The position numbers and the translations under genes were made by a program. Source: Ilex aquifolium (Eukaryota > Streptophyta > Magnoliopsida > Aquifoliales > Aquifoliaceae). Taken from it: DNA of 64,000 nt. Location: positions 34,941,701 to 35,005,700 of the forward strand of contig OX637399.1 of the NCBI GenBank assembly GCA_951799425.1, written 5' to 3'. The first letter of the stretch is position 1. Every line of letters begins with the position of its first letter. The notes beneath the pieces were generated by a model. The model ran no database searches and was not told the origin of the DNA. It saw only the letters and a program-made list of their open reading frames with translations. Below are positions 38,301 through 48,719 of the stretch, in pieces.

Positions 38301-41300
38301 TTGTTTTTATCTATTTTGACGATTTTTTGGGTTCTTTGTGTTTCGAAAGTCAAAATGTGTATCATGTTGTGAAACCATATCTGGCCTTATGCTATTCTTA
38401 TCTTAGTTGGATTTTCCATCCTTTCATATTTTGGGTAAGTTTCAACCACATACCTTTCTGTAGGCCTTATTTAGGGACACACCTGACATTTTCGAAAATG
38501 ACATTGAACCCCCTGTTAGTCTTTGTCTCCTCACAAAGATAACTGTAAGGTCCTGTACATTATATTCTTGCCTAATTAGTATCTTTGACACATTTATCCT
38601 TCAATTATTGGTATTTATATATATCGTATACACTTAACCAGCACCCAACACAGTTCACCTTCTTGTGAACTATCCTACATCACCAAGCCCTCCACCACCC
38701 AGCACCTTTCCAGCCACCACCATCATCCAATTAAACCTGTCTTCAACCTTCTCCAACATGTCGCCTCTCAACATGTGGTCCACCAACACCACCACAACAA
38801 CGCCAATCACTGATCTAAACCACTACATTTGCCATTGAGTCCATCTCCAATAACCATCCACCACCATGCCACATACCCGCCACAAACCCACCAACTCTTG
38901 CCACTGCAAATGCACTACCATATACCACAACCACAAAGGACCCACCGTCTCTTATGACCTCACAAACTTAACAACACAGACACATCACCATAATGGCATC
39001 GATGTTGACATCAGTCAAAGAACTCATCCGGTTTTGATTTAGAATGGAATTTGCCTCACAATTTTTTGTACAACTTTGTTCCATGACAGGGGCAACAATA
39101 TATCGAAATGGGTTTTTGTGACTCTTTGAATTCGATATTGCATAAAAATAACTTTTTGTGCCTCAATTATTTTTGTTATCGCTTTATCGGTGATGAAGGG
39201 GAGGAGATAAGAGAGAATCAGAATTGGAGGCAAGGGGAGATGGAGGTTGGGCTTGGAGTGGAGTCATTGGTCATTAGAGAAGATGAGGAAAGAAAAGAGT
39301 CTCGGGGTTTCAGTGGACACAAGGTGGTGGAGCTGTGGAGGTAAATTGTGAAGTGGATGCCGCCTGATGGGGATTGGAATTGGATGGTTCGGTGTTCAGA
39401 GAGTATCAACTCTGGGTCTTAGGAGGACACGGGCTTCTTGTCATTTTTCTTCAGCACCTATGGGTACAGTAGGAGAGAGAAGGGTGATCAAGACAAACAG
39501 TGGACCGTGTTTTCCAATGCATTCCCAAAGTCTCCTGTGCTTATGTTTTTGTGTTTGCCGGAGCTTGCCACCTTGTCATCCATGTTGAAAGGTGGTCATG
39601 GATGATCTCAGATTTAAAAAAGGTGGTGTGATTTGTCTTGGATCTGAAAGAGGGGGAGACAGGGGTGGCATAAAGAAAGGGGAATGGTTGTGAGTGAGAA
39701 GAAAGGGAAGTGGAGAAGAAAAGGGCTGACTGAGGATAGTATGGAAATTTCACAAAAAAAATACCAATAACATCAGCATTTTAAGCCCTGCTAGCAATGC
39801 CCCTAATGGCAGGGGTATTATTTACTATATATTTTTTGCTTGTGTAATGGCAAGGGTATTAAGTCCTATGGGCATAAAACTAGAAGGGTCTCAATGTCAT
39901 TTTAGAATAGACTAGGGTGTTCATAAAATAAGGCCTATCTGCACTGCGTGTCGCTAAAATTTACCTAGAAAATTAATAAATGTCAAGAACGGAGAACCTG
40001 TTGTTTTATTATGTCACTTCTAGTTTCTCAACTCAACTCTTACCGTTATCCAATTCTTCAGGTGCCAACAAATCAGTTTATGCTCCTGAACCTTTTGATG
40101 TTGGAAGAGTTTTACAAGTTGATATCGTTTCAAATGGCCAAAAGGCCACTGTGACAACAGTTGGTCCTATAGATCCAGGTTGGTATCCTTGATTTTTGAT
40201 GTGATTTTTCTGTACATACATATTTGCTTGGTAAGTCTTTTGACCTTTTTACTTTCTTCCCCTTCTCTTTGAGCTGAAATTTCCATCATTAGCTACAATA
40301 AAATGCTTTTATGTTCATATCTTTTCTTACTGTGATACTAAAGGAAAAACAAAAAAAAAGTTTGATTAAATGTTTCCTGCAGCTGCTGCATTGGGGAGCT
40401 ATGTGGAGACACTTTTGAGGAAATCCAACAGTGATTTCAGTGTATGTCGCCGTCTTTCTCCATTAGCATAAATGTCTTCACAATTAGAAAATGGGTCGAT
40501 TCTACAGGTGCAAAATAATAATTTCCTGACCCATTGAAATTTACACTTCCAACACGTGTTTGGTTGAGGATTATGTTTTCATAGACTTAGCTGCTCTAGG
40601 TTTACTTCTTTCTGTTTATGCAAGTATATGGTTTAATCTCACCAAGTCAGCAATTGGAGCCGCTTATTATGATTTTTCAATAAATTTAGCTCTTCAAAAG
40701 GAAAAACTAGGAATTGGAAGACTGGATTAGAATAATGTGGAAACGAAAATGAAGAGGTTTCAAACATTTATGATTTCTCAAACATCTTGGTTGGATCCCT
40801 TGAACGGTGCGATTCCTTACTTGTTTAGTTCCGATGTAACATGACTCTAAATGTACAGGATTATTCATAGACACCATTATTGTACAGTGGAATAAATCTT
40901 ACTGTATATACTTTTATCCATTTCACAATGTTCAAATGATTACTTCTTGGGTTCGTGCATTTTTACCTGGAGTAAAATATTACCAGTAAATTACCTAAAT
41001 GTTTTGTGTCAATTAAGCCCTTCAACTTTATAATTTGAGTCTGTTAAACAAAATATAACCACACCCACCTAAAGAGCACCTAAGTTCACATCATAAATGA
41101 AGATGTAGAGAAAGAGAGGTTTCAGAGGGAAAGGTCTTTTTTTTGGGTGGAGAGAGAGAGAGGTTGTTACCTCCACAGCAGACACCACAGCAAAAGTAAG
41201 AGATGATCATGAGTAGAGGTTGCTCTTTAAATTGGTGGTTGTATCAACAGAAATATTAGTATCATCCAACAGTTTCTGCTGGCTACTACTTTGGGAATGC

Positions 41301-43599
41301 TGATTCTTTTTGCTTTTCATTCTATGGACGTTCCCTTCCAGTTTCTTCAGTGTGCAAGCTTGAATTAGTCCCTTAATCTGAGTACTTTTTGTCAGCGGTG
41401 CTGGGTGTGTTGCAGCCGTGCATGGGAGGAGAAGAAGTGTGGAGATGGGTTTAGCTTTAGGGATAGACTTGTTCAGATAAAGAACACATATCTCCATCTT
41501 CCAAGATTGAACTCATGCTAAAGATCTGCTGGACCAATGATGTTTTAGACTGCTAGGCTGGTGCAGTCTATGCTTAGCTACTTGATTTCGGGGCCGGTGC
41601 CATGGATCTGTTTACTGAACTCTTAAATGGAATGATGGATTTAAATTCCATCTACCCTGTTTTGCTTAGGTGGCTTGCGCCAATGAACTAAACTAGATGG
41701 TAGATACTCAGCAGTGTGTTCTGTCATTTGATTAATGTTAAATAGTGTTTTTCACTCGAACCTACCTGATGAAACTTTCTTGGACCTAGCCATATGATGC
41801 CAAATTGAAATTAAATTTAGCAGGAGATGTCAGTTTTTTTTTACCCAAGTTTTAATCAATGAATAATGACAAGTAAGCATGACTTTATACTTGTTTTAAA
41901 TAACCCACGAATATCAAGTTTTGAAAGTATGGTGAGTTGTCACAGTCTAATTGACCTAATGATAACATTGACAAAGAGAACGTAATAGCAGAACATTTGT
42001 GTAGATCCTAACACTTGCTTATCAAGGTTTTCAACTCTATCAAAAGGTTTAGGTGATTGTAATTCTTGTCTTATTCAGATTTTACCCATACTAATATTTA
42101 AATTGCAGGTAGTTATCTCCCAGATGAATGGACAGAACTACTCGTCCCATTCTGTTCACGTGTTTCATGTGGGGAAAATGAGGATGAAGCTTTGTAGAGG
42201 ATGGATTACAAAGGCTAGAGAATCTTATTCCTTGTCTATGCAGGTAGTTATTGTGGCTGGGCTTTAATCTTATGTTCTGAAACTGATTGAGAAGAGAAAA
42301 ACAAAAGGTTATTATCCCCTTTGGTCTCGCTAAGTGAGGGTTCTGAAAGAGGTGGACTAGGTACAAACCTCACATTTGATCACATGATTGTCAAGAAATG
42401 TGGAATATATATCAATACTTAACTGGATGTTCCATGGGGAGAATTATTTGGTTTGTTTAAACCTAGATTTGAAATTTTTTCGTTTCTTTTTCATACCAAC
42501 TTAATTTCCCTCTCTTTCCTCGCACATGAAAGAACTTTTGCTACAACTTGTGGCAAGGCCCCACTTTTCCAAATGAAAATGAATGGGTTCCCTCTTTTTT
42601 CATGAAGTCTCCAAATATCCATTAATATGGTGTAGGATTGGGGCAATTAGGGTGATGCCCTGTGCTACATCATCATCATCATCATCTCTCTCTCAAAACA
42701 TAACAAGGATGAAATGGGCGAGAAGTATTTTCTGAGGGTGCAGCAAAGAAATTGCTATGAGTTCAGCCTATACCCACAATTGGTGGAAGTACTGCAATAA
42801 CTGAATTTGATGTTCTTTTGTTGGCTCTCCTATGGGTTTAATCTCGTCTAGCAGAACTTCATGTCCTGAATATGCTATAGTAGTTTACACTGAAACTAGG
42901 TACTTCCAACAAGCATTTCTTATTCCTTTCTTTTCTGGCCTCAGCTATGTGGATTCCGAGGGGGAGGAAATTCTGCAGCTAAGTCACTGTTTTGGCAAGT
43001 AAGGAAAGGTCAATCGTTTGTATTAGTGTTTGAATCAGAGAGAGAAAGGAATGGGGCCATTATGCTTGCCAGGAAATATGCTTCTGACTGCAATGTAAGT
43101 AGTTTTTGCTGTCTTTTGCTACTCTATCACTCCTCTTCATTTCATTACCTCCCCCCCTTTGACACAGTGTTTGGTTCCTTTATATCCTTCAGGAAAATGC
43201 CAAAAAATGTTTAGAATAGTTTTATTACCAGTAGTAATTAATCCAAAAATATTAGGTAAATCATTCCTTTATCCAAACTTCTGCATGCAAAATTCTATTT
43301 TAATGCTAGACTAAAACTTATGGATAACCATATATTTAAGAACAATTGGGTAGCTCCCAGAAACAAATGTTTGACGGCTAGTATGAAGGCCTCGTTTATT
43401 TTTAATACCACTTGGCTTTATTACTTTGCTTTTTATGTTTACTTGTCCTTTCAGATTGAATAATAGGTGAGAGAGACCATTAGACAAAATTCCAAACTTA
43501 AACCAGGATTTTGTTTTGGGAAAAGGGATCACAAGAGTGAATTCTATCTTTCAATGACAGGTAATGCTTGCTGGGCCAGATGATCAAGCATTGTTGTGA
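26370..43599 (+). CDS. SCAB1: Plant actin-binding protein, SCAB1 type
   Basis: Twelve coding exons join in frame: 26370-26654, 26900-27028, 28485-28577, 30072-30212, 31163-31231, 33147-33230, 35115-35295, 40062-40178, 40383-40441, 42109-42243, 42945-43094 and 43561-43599 (TGA). The product is 493 aa, close to the roughly 496 aa of Arabidopsis SCAB1. This plant-specific protein binds, bundles and stabilises actin filaments and affects stomatal closure. The N-terminal region has SADVSFASSRFPKYKIGA and KRLSVRDLASKFDKNLAAAAKLSDE. A charged coiled coil follows (about residues 90-265; LLKKLRDALESLRGR, EIESARAVVQRIGEAL). The C-terminal half matches the fused Ig-PH region (GSILRVHPCSD, CSIQWYR, YAPEPFDVGRVLQVDI, VFHVGKMRMKLC, FESERERNGAIMLARKYASDCN). 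The last exon encodes only 12 residues. The ATG at 26370 aligns with the family start. The family call is firm; the paralogue is inferred. Confidence 0.93.
27029..28484 (+). other. SCAB1 intron 2, no other feature
   Basis: AT-rich intron sequence. The short minus-strand ORFs here have no recognisable domain. Confidence 0.5.
28578..30071 (+). other. SCAB1 intron 3
   Basis: Contains a possible LTR-like segment, 29367-29697 (TGTTGGAAAATACTC to GGTCCTCAACA, short inverted ends), but without matching 5-bp flanks. No gene is seen. Confidence 0.35.
31812..31851. repeat. (ATGGAC)n hexanucleotide repeat in SCAB1 intron 5
   Basis: About six tandem copies of the hexamer, in a region where the words ggacac, cgacac and gacatg recur. 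Similar CATGTCCG/GGACATG words occur in intron 4 near 30825-30975, suggesting a related dispersed repeat. Confidence 0.85.
32050..32340 (-). mobile_element. LINE relic (ORF2 C-terminal region) in SCAB1 intron 5
   Basis: Minus-strand reading gives a Trp/Arg-rich segment (FGKGCRDSIWGACVILTLIW, then after one stop MERDRGIIDDEDEHVVFLCD, then SSWL). This resembles the conserved tail of plant LINE ORF2 proteins, with the W-ERN-R-F-D pattern. It is truncated on both sides and carries a stop, so it is dead. It lies antisense in the intron. Confidence 0.6.
33231..35114 (+). other. SCAB1 intron 6, no other feature
   Basis: AT-rich intron sequence with a short CT/GT-rich run near 34965-35005. No gene or bounded repeat seen. 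Confidence 0.5.
35296..38460 (+). other. SCAB1 intron 7, left part
   Basis: The longest SCAB1 intron (4,766 bp in all). At 37950-38245 the words gtttcgga, gaaacgtttc and aaacgc recur in both orientations, a diverged dispersed repeat also seen near 44030-44120. No gene seen. Confidence 0.45.
38461..39937. mobile_element. Long terminal-inverted-repeat element in SCAB1 intron 7
   Basis: The left end (38461: TAGGCCTTATTTAGGGACAC, later AAAATGACATTGA-CCC) and the inverted right end (39937 back: TAGGCCTTATTTTATGAACA, later AAAATGACATTGAGACCC) match over about 65 bp. The 1,477-bp interval has a CCACCA-rich left interior and small ORFs without known domains, so it is probably a non-autonomous Mutator-like element. 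The flanks show no clear TSD. Confidence 0.65.
40442..42108 (+). other. SCAB1 intron 9
   Basis: No second gene supported. A minus-strand ORF of 96 codons (41207-41497) has no recognised domain and sits next to a (GA)n run at 41149-41162. Confidence 0.45.
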
Positions 43600-45045
43600 A
43601 TCTAAACAGGTTTCTAAGTTTTCTGCTAACGCAAGTTGAACGAGGTTTCCCAAGTGTGAGTATTTCATTTTTCTTGTGTTCTTGTGGTGATGAGGAAGAT
43701 GCCTTTGTCAATGTAATTGGGCTTTCACTAATTTAGTTGCATCCTTTCTAGGCATGGTTTTTTGTTTGCCTAATCATTATTGCTTGTAACAAGTTTTACT
43801 AATCATTCAATGGTTTATTTGCAGTTGATTTGCAATTTTTACTTCTCTCTGTTTGAAATTCAGATTGAAATTTCTAGCATGGCTCATCAAATTTTATCCA
43901 GATTGACACTTCCAACGTCCTGAAATTTACCGGAGACATCCAAATAAGTTGAGATGATTGCCTAAATATGATAACTGCGTGGAAAGAAACATAAAGATTC
44001 GGGATTAGGATTAAAATTTTTTATATGTTTTTGTTTCTACGGAAATGGAAACGAATATCAAAATTCCTATGTTCCGAAGGGTTACATGTTTCAAGCAATG
44101 TTTCGGAAATAAAACTTCAAATTTTTGCTCTATTTTCATTTTGTTTTTGAAATTTTTTTGAAATATTTTCATTTTCTAGGAGACCCAAACAACTTGCTGA
44201 ATTAAAAAAATTGTTCATTGATTTGGGAGGGGAAATAGTTGGCTAAATTTGTTCCAGGAGCATTGAAGGGATTCAAACTGTTATCTAGTGGGTGATGGGA
44301 TTGAATTAGTGAATTCCAGAGTAAGACTATGTTCAAGAATCTAATGATAAGCACCTTCATAGATTTCGAACTGTTGGAGAAAATGGACATTCGGAGTGTC
44401 TCTTGAGGCAAAAAGAAAATGAGAACTCAGATTCATTATTGCCCTCAAAGTGATTGATGAATATATCAAAACCCCAAGAGCTAATGACTCACATCGTCAT
44501 TCTCCTTAGGCTAAAATAGCGTAATCACTCATATTTGTTTTATCTCAGTTTGATTTTCATTATTTTAGTCGTATCGCGGTAGTCCCTAAAATTTTTAATT
44601 TGTCGTACAATGGTCCAATAAAAAATAATGGTTTTAAATTGTTAGTAGAAGTCGACACACATCAAAGAGACACCGAGTACATACTTCAGGAATCTTTAAT
44701 GTGTTTTGTCCTCCTCCTACATCAATGTGGTAGTGAAAAACCTAACTCAATAAAAATTATTGGTATCATCACACATCGATAATAATATTAACTTTAAAAT
44801 ATTTCAAACGGGGAGCATTCTGCCATATAATATCTCGTGATTGTAACCCTGAAATATTTGATTGCAGTAATAAAATAAAAACAGTCGGTGTTCATTTGGT
44901 GCGCCTCACCTCATTTGATCACGAAAACAATATCTTGCAATCTTCACCTAAATTTAAGAGAAATTTTACCTGATATTATGATTGGTTAATGAAGCAATAT
45001 TCCTCATTAATAACAATTAACATTAGTTATTTTTTCACCAATTAA
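43600..45045 (+). other. SCAB1 3' flank and intergenic
   Basis: Probable 3' UTR followed by AT-rich intergenic sequence. A GTTTCGGAAAC-like dispersed repeat lies near 44020-44125. From about 44510, phrases such as tcgcggtagtccctaaaat resemble a decayed inverted-repeat element, but no second end was found. Confidence 0.4.
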
Positions 45046-45151
45046 TTAATTTTAGGGTTAATTGCACTAGAGGTCCCTAAAATATGAGGTTTGTCTCATT
45101 TTAGTCATCAATGTTTCAATTGAATCATTTTGGTCCCTGAAGTATTGAATA

Positions 45152-45977
45152 TCTATATAATAAAGTAGTTTACAATTTAAATTTCAAAAGATAAACAAAA
45201 TGACTTTTGCTTTTCGCGGTTCAGATCGCTTTAAATTTTACTTTAGAGTTAATCTAACGGCTAATATTAACACCACAAATTTAATAGGAAAAATAGACCC
45301 CTAAAGGGTGTGTTTGGAGTTACTTCTTAAAAGTACTTCTACAAATTATTTTTCATAAGTACTTTAAAAAAAAAAATAGTGTTTGAAACTGTCTCACCAC
45401 TACCACTACCACCGCCACCACCACCTCTACCACCGCCACCATTACCCCTGCCCCCACCACCGCCACAACCCCCACCACCGCCACCGCAGCCGTCGCCGTC
45501 GCCGTCGCCGTCGCCGCCACCACCACCACCACAACCACCGTCGCCGCCGCCACCACCACTACTACCACCACCACCACCACCACCACCACCGCCGCCGCCA
45601 TCGTCATCACCACCACCACCATTATCGCCCGCCACCACCACCACTGCCACCACCGCCACCGTCACCACCACCGTCGCCGCCGCCACCACCGTCGCCACCA
45701 CCACCACCACCACCGCCGCCATCGTCACTCAAAACCCACCACCATCATCACCATTCCCACCCACGACTGTTACCACCACCATGGTCATCGCCTTACCCAC
45801 CACAACCATTATCGTCTTCCACCATCACCATTGTCGCCCACCACCGCTCACTCCCACTACAATCGATGCTTAAATTTTTTTATCTCTCCTCTATGTTTGC
45901 GATTTGATTTTAGGTGTGAATACAAATATGTTGACTTTTTTTATTACTCTGTGCCTTCAGGCACGAGAAATAACTAG
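45152..45977 (+). mobile_element. Non-autonomous Helitron inside the foldback element
   Basis: Begins TCTATATAATAAAG and ends with the hairpin GTGCCTTCAGGCAC, nine spacer bases and CTAG. It sits between host A (45151) and T (45978), as Helitrons do, with no TSD. The other arm of the host element shows the joined A-T site, confirming both edges. The interior holds a C-rich (CCA/CCG)n trinucleotide array at about 45395-45750. No Rep/helicase gene is present. A related inverted copy is at 62788-63975. Confidence 0.87.
45395..45860. repeat. Imperfect (CCA/CCG)n array within the Helitron
   Basis: Trinucleotide-period sequence switching between CCA, CCG, TCG and CAC. Both strands stay open in several frames, giving long Pro-, His-, Thr/Ala-, Val- and Gly-only ORFs that are artefacts of the repeat. 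Confidence 0.9.
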
Positions 45978-46639
45978 TGTTTCTATATAGTCCCTCAAGC
46001 AGATAACGTCCAGATTTCTAATGATTTTTTATCATAAACTTGTCATATAATACCTAAATATAGACAAAAAAATAATTTTAATAGCTCTTAAACAAAATTT
46101 GGGTAGCTCTTGACAAAAAAATGTGTAATATGGGTAGTTTTTGACCAAAATTTGGATAACTCATGATTAAAACTATGTAATTTAGTAGCTATTTAACAAA
46201 ATTTGAGCATAAATTTGGTCAAGAGTTATCAAAATTATTTTTTTGTCTATATTTAAGTATTATGTGATAAGTTTATGATAAAAAATCGTTAGCAATCTGG
46301 ACGTTGTCTACTTAAGGGACCATATAGAAACATATTTAATACTTCAGGGACCAAAATGATGCAATTGAAACATTAAGGACCAAAATGAGACAAACTCCAT
46401 ACTTTGGGGATCTCTAGTACAATTAACCCTTAATTTTAACCATTAATATAAATTGTGATCCCATGCATCGTATGCATCTGCAGCTAATATAGGTCATGAA
46501 ACTACAAAACAAATAAATAATTGTCATTATGCTAAATAAGTTGCAATTACTTCATTTTGGACTTTTTTAGATAGGAAGTTGAACTAAATGTCAAGAGTGT
46601 AAACAAATTGTTGGAAAATTGACCAAAACTCATGTATGT

Positions 46640-47700
46640 TAGTGTTTTATTTTTTGGGTACGTTGGAAATTTTAAAATAGGGTTAGTTATACTCTCTAAC
46701 AAAAGAAACACTAGCAGCATCATTATTCAAAATATCTCCCAATGAGCTTGGAGGGGTATGCAGTGTTAAACAATCAAGAGAAATACAAGAAACAAGAAAA
46801 AAGAGGAGGAAGAGGAGGCTAGAGTTTCATTGATACTGCATAATTCTATTGAATACCAAGAAGTAGTTTAACCTAAATACATAGAGACTATATATAGTCT
46901 AAACAAAAGAAACTGAAAAGACATGAATAAAAGACTATTCTCCCCTTAATAAACAAAATAGCCCTATATTTCTTAACATGCAGGACCACCATTTGAGCAT
47001 CTTGATGGACCCCCAGGTTAGTAAGCTAGTCAGCGACGGGAGCAGAAGTTTCCTTCCCTCGGTGTGTGAATAATGCGGATGTTTCTTGATCCCATCAACT
47101 TCTTACACTTCGCTATGAGTGTTCTCTCTGGATGTGACTCCTCCATCCTCATAGTAAGCAGTCAGTGTGCATCCAATGAATCTGTTTCTATGATAACCCT
47201 GTCAAGGTTCTCTGAATGGATGAGTTGAAGACCTTTGAAGATGGCCCACAGCTCTGCTTGTGTGCTAGTAAGGTTAGCCAGTTTATCAAGGAAGGGTTTC
47301 AGTCTTGCCACTAGTAGTTTTGATAAGACTACATTGTACAAACTTATGGGTTTGAACTAAGAGACTAGTGATGAGTTCTCTACCTTGGGAATTAAGGTAA
47401 TCCATGTTTCATTGAGTTCACTGGGACAATCCCTTGATGTTATGGTCTCTTTGATTTGGTTTTACACACGGAGTTTCCTACAACTTCACAGTATTTTTGG
47501 TAAAAAAGCCCTTGAAGGCCATCTGGTCCTGGGGCCTTTTGGGCTTTGAGGAGTGCATTGAGTCCTGGAAGTGGTTTATAGGACTGTAGTGTAAAGACAT
47601 TCAGACGATGAACCAGTTCTATTGGACATTCATTTCTGACCAGCAGAAGGTACTTTTTGTTGGCCTTTTTGTGGAATCTAGTTTGTGCATTGATCCGCAT
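46640..47700 (-). pseudogene. LINE ORF2 relic: reverse transcriptase start fused to RNase H
   Basis: Minus strand. Near 47540-47490 is the LINE RT signature KAPGPDGLQGLFYQKY, followed by IPKVENSS and a KPISLYN-like motif with stops between. Around 47290 the segment RLKPFLDKL runs straight into an RNase H-like domain (QAELWAIFKGLQL, then IIETDSLDA), so the catalytic RT centre has been deleted. The C-terminal tail continues on the far side of a solo LTR (46764-46978) and ends near 46680. Stops and deletions show it is inactive. Confidence 0.8.
46764..46978 (-). mobile_element. Solo LTR (215 bp) with 5-bp TSD
   Basis: The ends TGTTAAAC and TTCTTAACA form the TGTTAA...TTAACA inverted repeat. Exact 5-bp flanks tgcag lie at 46759-46763 and 46979-46983. 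On the minus strand it has a TATA-like tatatatagtc, which suggests a minus orientation. The size and ends fit a small Copia-type LTR. It interrupts the LINE relic, so it arrived later. Confidence 0.85.
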
Positions 47701-48061
47701 GATGATCCGACCCGAAATAATATTGCGTTTTTACAATGAAATTTTTTCTGAGGCTTAGTCCATAGAGCAGAGGCTAGGGCCGATAGGCTCAAGCCGGAGC
47801 GCTCATGGACAAGCCTTGTTTTGTAGCCCTGGACGCAGATATCATTATGTTCGGTTATTAGGGTTCTGGTTGGATGTAACGGCTGTCATACTTTATACTC
47901 TCCTTCTTGAATATAGTGAAATCCCTGCAACTTCGTGGACGTAGGCAAATTGCCGAACCACGTAAATATTGTCTTGTGCGTGTGCTTGTTTTCTTTGGCG
48001 TGTGTTTCTTCTATATTTTTGTTTCTCACAGGTTTGAGAATTTCGTAATTATTCCCTAACA
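47701..48061 (+). mobile_element. LTR remnant, R-U5 part (Copia-like)
   Basis: Contains typical plant LTR phrases: gaggcttagtccatagagc, gggccgataggctcaagcc, ccctggacgcagatatc, acgtaggcaaattgccgaac. It ends ttccctaaca, an LTR-like CA end. The expected TGTTAGGG start is absent, so the left part is truncated where it meets the LINE relic. Confidence 0.6.
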
Positions 48062-48106
48062 CCTTTATATGTTTAATTTTATTATGAATAGATAAATTTT
48101 GTCACA

Positions 48107-48554
48107 GTTCATTTCTAACATATTTCTTTTGGGTTGCAAATGGGAAGGGTCTTCAAAATGCTATGGAGTCATTGTTACCAAACTGTGAGTACATAAATTG
48201 TGTTAAGCATATACAAAACAACTTCAGAAAAGTATGTAGAGGTAAATAGTTAAGACTTAATGTGGAAATGTGCTGCAGCTACTAATGTGGAGTTGCCGGT
48301 AAGTGTACTTAAGCTTTATTGTTATTTTTTTTCATTGCACTTAATACAATGCTTATACTGCTCACACAATGCAGGTAAGAAAAGTTGTTGCCAAAGGGGA
48401 TTCGCTTTCCACACCAACTCAGTCACAGAATCCACCAAACCAGTCACAGAATAAGTCATTCACAGAATTCTTCAGCAAATTGGAGTCATTCAGTAGCTCA
48501 TGGTCGTTTCTTTGTCAGACCTCAGACATCACCACCTGCTCCGGCAAGCTCTAA
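48107..48554 (+). CDS. Three 3'-terminal exons of an unidentified gene
   Basis: Exons 48107-48184, 48279-48298 and 48375-48554 (TAA) join in one frame with good donors (aact|gtgagt, gccg|gtaagt) and acceptors (cacag, ctgcag, tgcag). The predicted C-terminus has about 92 residues and includes VANGKGLQNAMESLLPN, VELPVRKVVAKGDSLSTPTQ and SFTEFFSKLESFSSSW. I do not recognise the family. No exons upstream could be found between the SCAB1 stop and 48.1 kb, where transposons fill the space. It may be a truncated gene, a duplicated fragment, or the end of a gene with exons I missed. Not a repeat by composition. Confidence 0.45.
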
Positions 48555-48719
48555 CACTGGGAGTTGACTCCAGGGAAATATACAATGGTTTGGAGAGGAA
48601 TAAGAGTGATCACAATATCATCATTGCAGGAAGTTTTAAGAGATAAAAAAGCTCAGTCTGTAATGGGTAGTGGGAGCAAGTGATCTTTAGTGTTTGTGGT
48701 AATTTTTTTTTTTTTTTAT

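Larger units (their letters stand above)
45055..46429. mobile_element. Foldback Mutator-like element with 9-bp TSD, carrying a Helitron
   Basis: The ends GGGTTAATTGCACTAGAG and (inverted) GGGTTAATTGTACTAGAG are flanked by exact 9-bp copies of ttaatttta (45046-45054 and 46430-46438), the TSD length of Mutator-like elements. The arms are long: 45055-45151 plus 45978-46089 pair with 46221-46429, about 210 bp each. Without the inserted Helitron (45152-45977) the element is 549 bp, almost all foldback. It has no coding capacity. Confidence 0.88.

Noticed and set aside
39108-39753. ORFs on both strands inside the intron-7 element, considered as captured gene pieces
   Set aside because: No recognisable domain; only a homology search could support capture.
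45379-45907. Long Pro- and His-rich ORFs over the CCN array
   Set aside because: Open in several frames on both strands because of the trinucleotide repeat; no domain; lies inside a Helitron.
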